Below the pieces are notes generated by a model, which was not told where the DNA came from, made no database searches, and saw only the letters and a list, made by a program, of their open reading frames with translations. From assembly GCA_905207535.1 (NCBI GenBank), contig CAJLLX010000044.1, positions 1 through 14,849 of the forward strand: a DNA stretch of 14,849 bases. Direction: 5' to 3'. The translations under genes were made by a program, and so were the position numbers. The DNA comes from an uncultured Muribaculaceae bacterium (lineage in GTDB: Bacteria; Bacteroidota; Bacteroidia; Bacteroidales; Muribaculaceae). Shown one piece after another: positions 12,878-14,849 of the stretch; position 1 is the stretch's first letter, and each line of letters starts with the position of its first letter.

Positions 12878-14821
12878 ATGGCAAAGAAAACCAAATCATA
12901 TTCACAGGTGCAGGCTACCGACGAATTGGAGCAGCTTGGTAAGCGTGGCACATCGGCGCCGGAGTTCATTTATGATCTCCTGCGCATCTTCGCCGGATAT
13001 GGCGATGGTCAGATACGCCGTACCAAGGATGGTCCCGGCAATCTTGCCAAGGATGGTGAAACCGTCCTTATCAAGAACCTTGTCGCATATCGCGAGGCAG
13101 TTGTCAATACTCTCGACGGCGATTGCTCTAAGATGTACGACGTAATCAATGCTATGCGCGATGATGCGAAGATTGCCAAGCACTCTCCACGTCTTTACAT
13201 CACAAGCAATGGTGTTTTCGTTGTGGCATACGACCCGAAAGAAAATGACTGGTACGAAAACAGCATTGAGCTTCTCTGGAAAGACTTTGAGTTTTTCACA
13301 CCCCTTGCAGGTATTGAAAAAATTCAGTTCTCCGAGGAAGCCGAGGCCGATGTTAAGTCAGCCGAGCTGATGGCGAAACTCTTTGATGATATTCGTCGTT
13401 ACAATGACATCCGCGACCCTCAGACCGTTCATGCGCTCAATGTGTTTATGTCGCGTCTGCTTTTCTGCTTCTTTGCCGAAGACACAGGCCTTTTCCCCGA
13501 GGATAACCTGTTTACCAACACGCTCAAAACTCACACAAAGGAGGACGGCTCCGACCTCGGCGAGTTTATTGACCGTGCGTTCCTTGCCATGTCGACCAAC
13601 GACCCCGCAGTACTTTCTACTTTGCCGAAACTCTACGAGGTCTTTCCATACGTCAATGGCGGTCTGTTCCGCGACCGCTATCCCATACCGGTGCTTTCGC
13701 GCCGTGCCCGCACTCTAATTCTCAACTGCGGTGAATACAACTGGCGCGAAATCAACCCTGACATCTTCGGCTCGATGATTCAGGCAGTTGTTACTCCTGA
13801 ACATCGCGCCGGTCTCGGTATGCACTACACATCTGTGCCGAACATTGAAAAGGTTATACGCCCACTTTTCCTCGATGCTCTCGAAGAAGAATTTGAGGCC
13901 GCCTGTGCCGAAGCTCGCGAAAAGATTGCCAAAAAGATAAACCACGACCGCGCATCTCAGCGGTTGCGTAATCTGCTTAACCGCTTGGCAAATATCAAGT
14001 TCCTTGACCCTGCCTGCGGTAGTGGCAACTTCCTCATCATCGCTTATAAGCGACTTCGAGAACTCGAAATACGCATTTGGGAAGCGATGCGCGAGATTAC
14101 AGGCATGGCAATTCTGCCATTCCCGAATATAACGCTGACGCAGTTTTATGGCATAGAACTCGACGAGTATGCCGCCGATACCGCCACACTATCAATGTGG
14201 CTTGCAGAGCATCAGATGAACGTCAAGTTTCAGGAAGAACTCTTTGTCCTCCCTGAAACCTTGCCATTGAAACCATCCGGCCATATAGTCTGCGGCAACG
14301 CCTGTCGCCTCGACTGGAACACCGTCTGCCCCCACACCTCCGAGGATGAAGTCTACATCATGGGCAATCCGCCGTATTTAGGCTATAGCAAGCAAGATGC
14401 TAAGCAAAAATCAGATCTCGAATTTTGCCTTAATGAGATTGATGGGTATAAGAAACTTGATTATATATCTCCTTGGTTTATTAAAGCCGCTGAATTTATC
14501 CGAAACGCAAAAGCTAAATACGCTTTTGTAACTACAAATTCTATTACTCAGGGAGAACAAGTATCTATAATATGGCCGATAATATTGAGCGATCTTGATA
14601 TATTCTTTGCATATAAACCCTTTATGTGGAAGAATAACGCAAAGCATAATGCAGCGGTCGCAGTAACAATTATTGGCGTAAAACGTAAAACTGATATCCA
14701 AACAAAGAGATTTTTTATTGAAGGCTCCTCCAAAGCAGTTTCTAATATCAATCCTTATTTGATAGAAATGGATGATATTTTTGTTACGCCTACATTATCT
14801 GAGTTTTCCCTAAAAAAGTAA
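12878..14821 (+). CDS. YeeA/MmeI-like DNA methyltransferase, truncated at the recognition domain
   Basis: This class I SAM-dependent adenine-type DNA methyltransferase resembles the YeeA / type IIG MmeI group, enzymes of restriction or phage defence. In the 647-residue product the spacer region has LLFCFFAEDTGLF (193-205) and FPYVNGGLF (256-264), then NPDIFGSMIQAV and AGLGMHYTSVPN (311-322). The SAM motif I is LDPACGSGNF (376-385). QFYGIELDEYA follows, then catalytic motif IV NPPY (497-500) and WKNNAKHNAAV. No clear PD-(D/E)xK nuclease motif is seen near the N-terminus. The frame is open upstream to TTG 12824 and ATG 12851, but these lie in the terminator stem, so ATG 12878 (MAKKTKSYS) is preferred. 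The family usually runs to about 880-930 residues. Here TAA comes just after NINPYLIEMDD, where the target-recognition domain should begin. Confidence 0.85.
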   Translation: MAKKTKSYSQVQATDELEQLGKRGTSAPEFIYDLLRIFAGYGDGQIRRTKDGPGNLAKDGETVLIKNLVAYREAVVNTLDGDCSKMYDVINAMRDDAKIAKHSPRLYITSNGVFVVAYDPKENDWYENSIELLWKDFEFFTPLAGIEKIQFSEEAEADVKSAELMAKLFDDIRRYNDIRDPQTVHALNVFMSRLLFCFFAEDTGLFPEDNLFTNTLKTHTKEDGSDLGEFIDRAFLAMSTNDPAVLSTLPKLYEVFPYVNGGLFRDRYPIPVLSRRARTLILNCGEYNWREINPDIFGSMIQAVVTPEHRAGLGMHYTSVPNIEKVIRPLFLDALEEEFEAACAEAREKIAKKINHDRASQRLRNLLNRLANIKFLDPACGSGNFLIIAYKRLRELEIRIWEAMREITGMAILPFPNITLTQFYGIELDEYAADTATLSMWLAEHQMNVKFQEELFVLPETLPLKPSGHIVCGNACRLDWNTVCPHTSEDEVYIMGNPPYLGYSKQDAKQKSDLEFCLNEIDGYKKLDYISPWFIKAAEFIRNAKAKYAFVTTNSITQGEQVSIIWPIILSDLDIFFAYKPFMWKNNAKHNAAVAVTIIGVKRKTDIQTKRFFIEGSSKAVSNINPYLIEMDDIFVTPTLSEFSLKK

Positions 14822-14849
14822 CTAAATCTCCTGAGCCTCAGTTTTCGGA

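Overview
The window looks like a chromosomal segment of a Bacteroidales bacterium, probably of the Muribaculaceae (S24-7) type. Three things point there. Several gene starts are preceded by the Bacteroidetes promoter pattern TTTG-(19-21)-TAnnTTTG. Most genes lack a Shine-Dalgarno sequence. A short ORF at 8099-8233 ends in the 'DLQGRPV..NP..GLYI' C-terminal tail common on exported proteins of this order. Core metabolic genes are GC-rich, while the toxin-antitoxin pair and the 3' part of the methyltransferase are clearly AT-richer. The family and order assignment is inference from sequence alone.

Layout. 1-1774 (minus): ilvE, a branched-chain aminotransferase, is translationally coupled (TAATG) to an HD-domain phosphohydrolase. 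2043-2334 (plus): a promoter, tRNA-Pro(GGG), tRNA-Lys(CTT) and a strong terminator. 2454-3173 (minus): a MntA/HepT-type nucleotidyltransferase/HEPN toxin-antitoxin pair. 3203-3331: a long inverted repeat joined to 31-bp tandem repeats. 3326-3892 (minus): an HdeD-like six-helix membrane protein. 3893-4215: an intergenic region with a palindrome, a long purine tract and the uxaC promoter.

4216-12131 is a complete D-glucuronate catabolic locus in two convergent operons. The plus-strand operon is uxaC-exuT (isomerase and hexuronate transporter). The minus-strand operon is kdgK-kdgA-uxuA-uxuB. Together they import glucuronate and convert it through fructuronate, mannonate, KDG and KDPG to pyruvate and glyceraldehyde-3-phosphate. 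The altronate (galacturonate) branch and a dedicated regulator are not in the window, but the two operon heads share the identical 13-mer ATCGCTAAATTTG. Between the convergent operons lie an exported SagB-like nitroreductase and a 44-codon ORF made only of a signal-peptide-like start and a sorting-type C-terminal tail. The kdgK-kdgA gap is a telomere-like (TTAGGGG)n tract.

12132-14849 (plus) is an accessory region. It holds a free-standing small-RNA candidate with its own promoter and terminator, a possible 25-residue hydrophobic peptide, and a second promoter feeding a highly structured leader that ends in a terminator. The leader lies directly against the start codon of a YeeA/MmeI-like DNA methyltransferase. 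That gene changes base composition just after its NPPY motif and stops early, near the expected start of the target-recognition domain. This block is the most likely place for undescribed biology.
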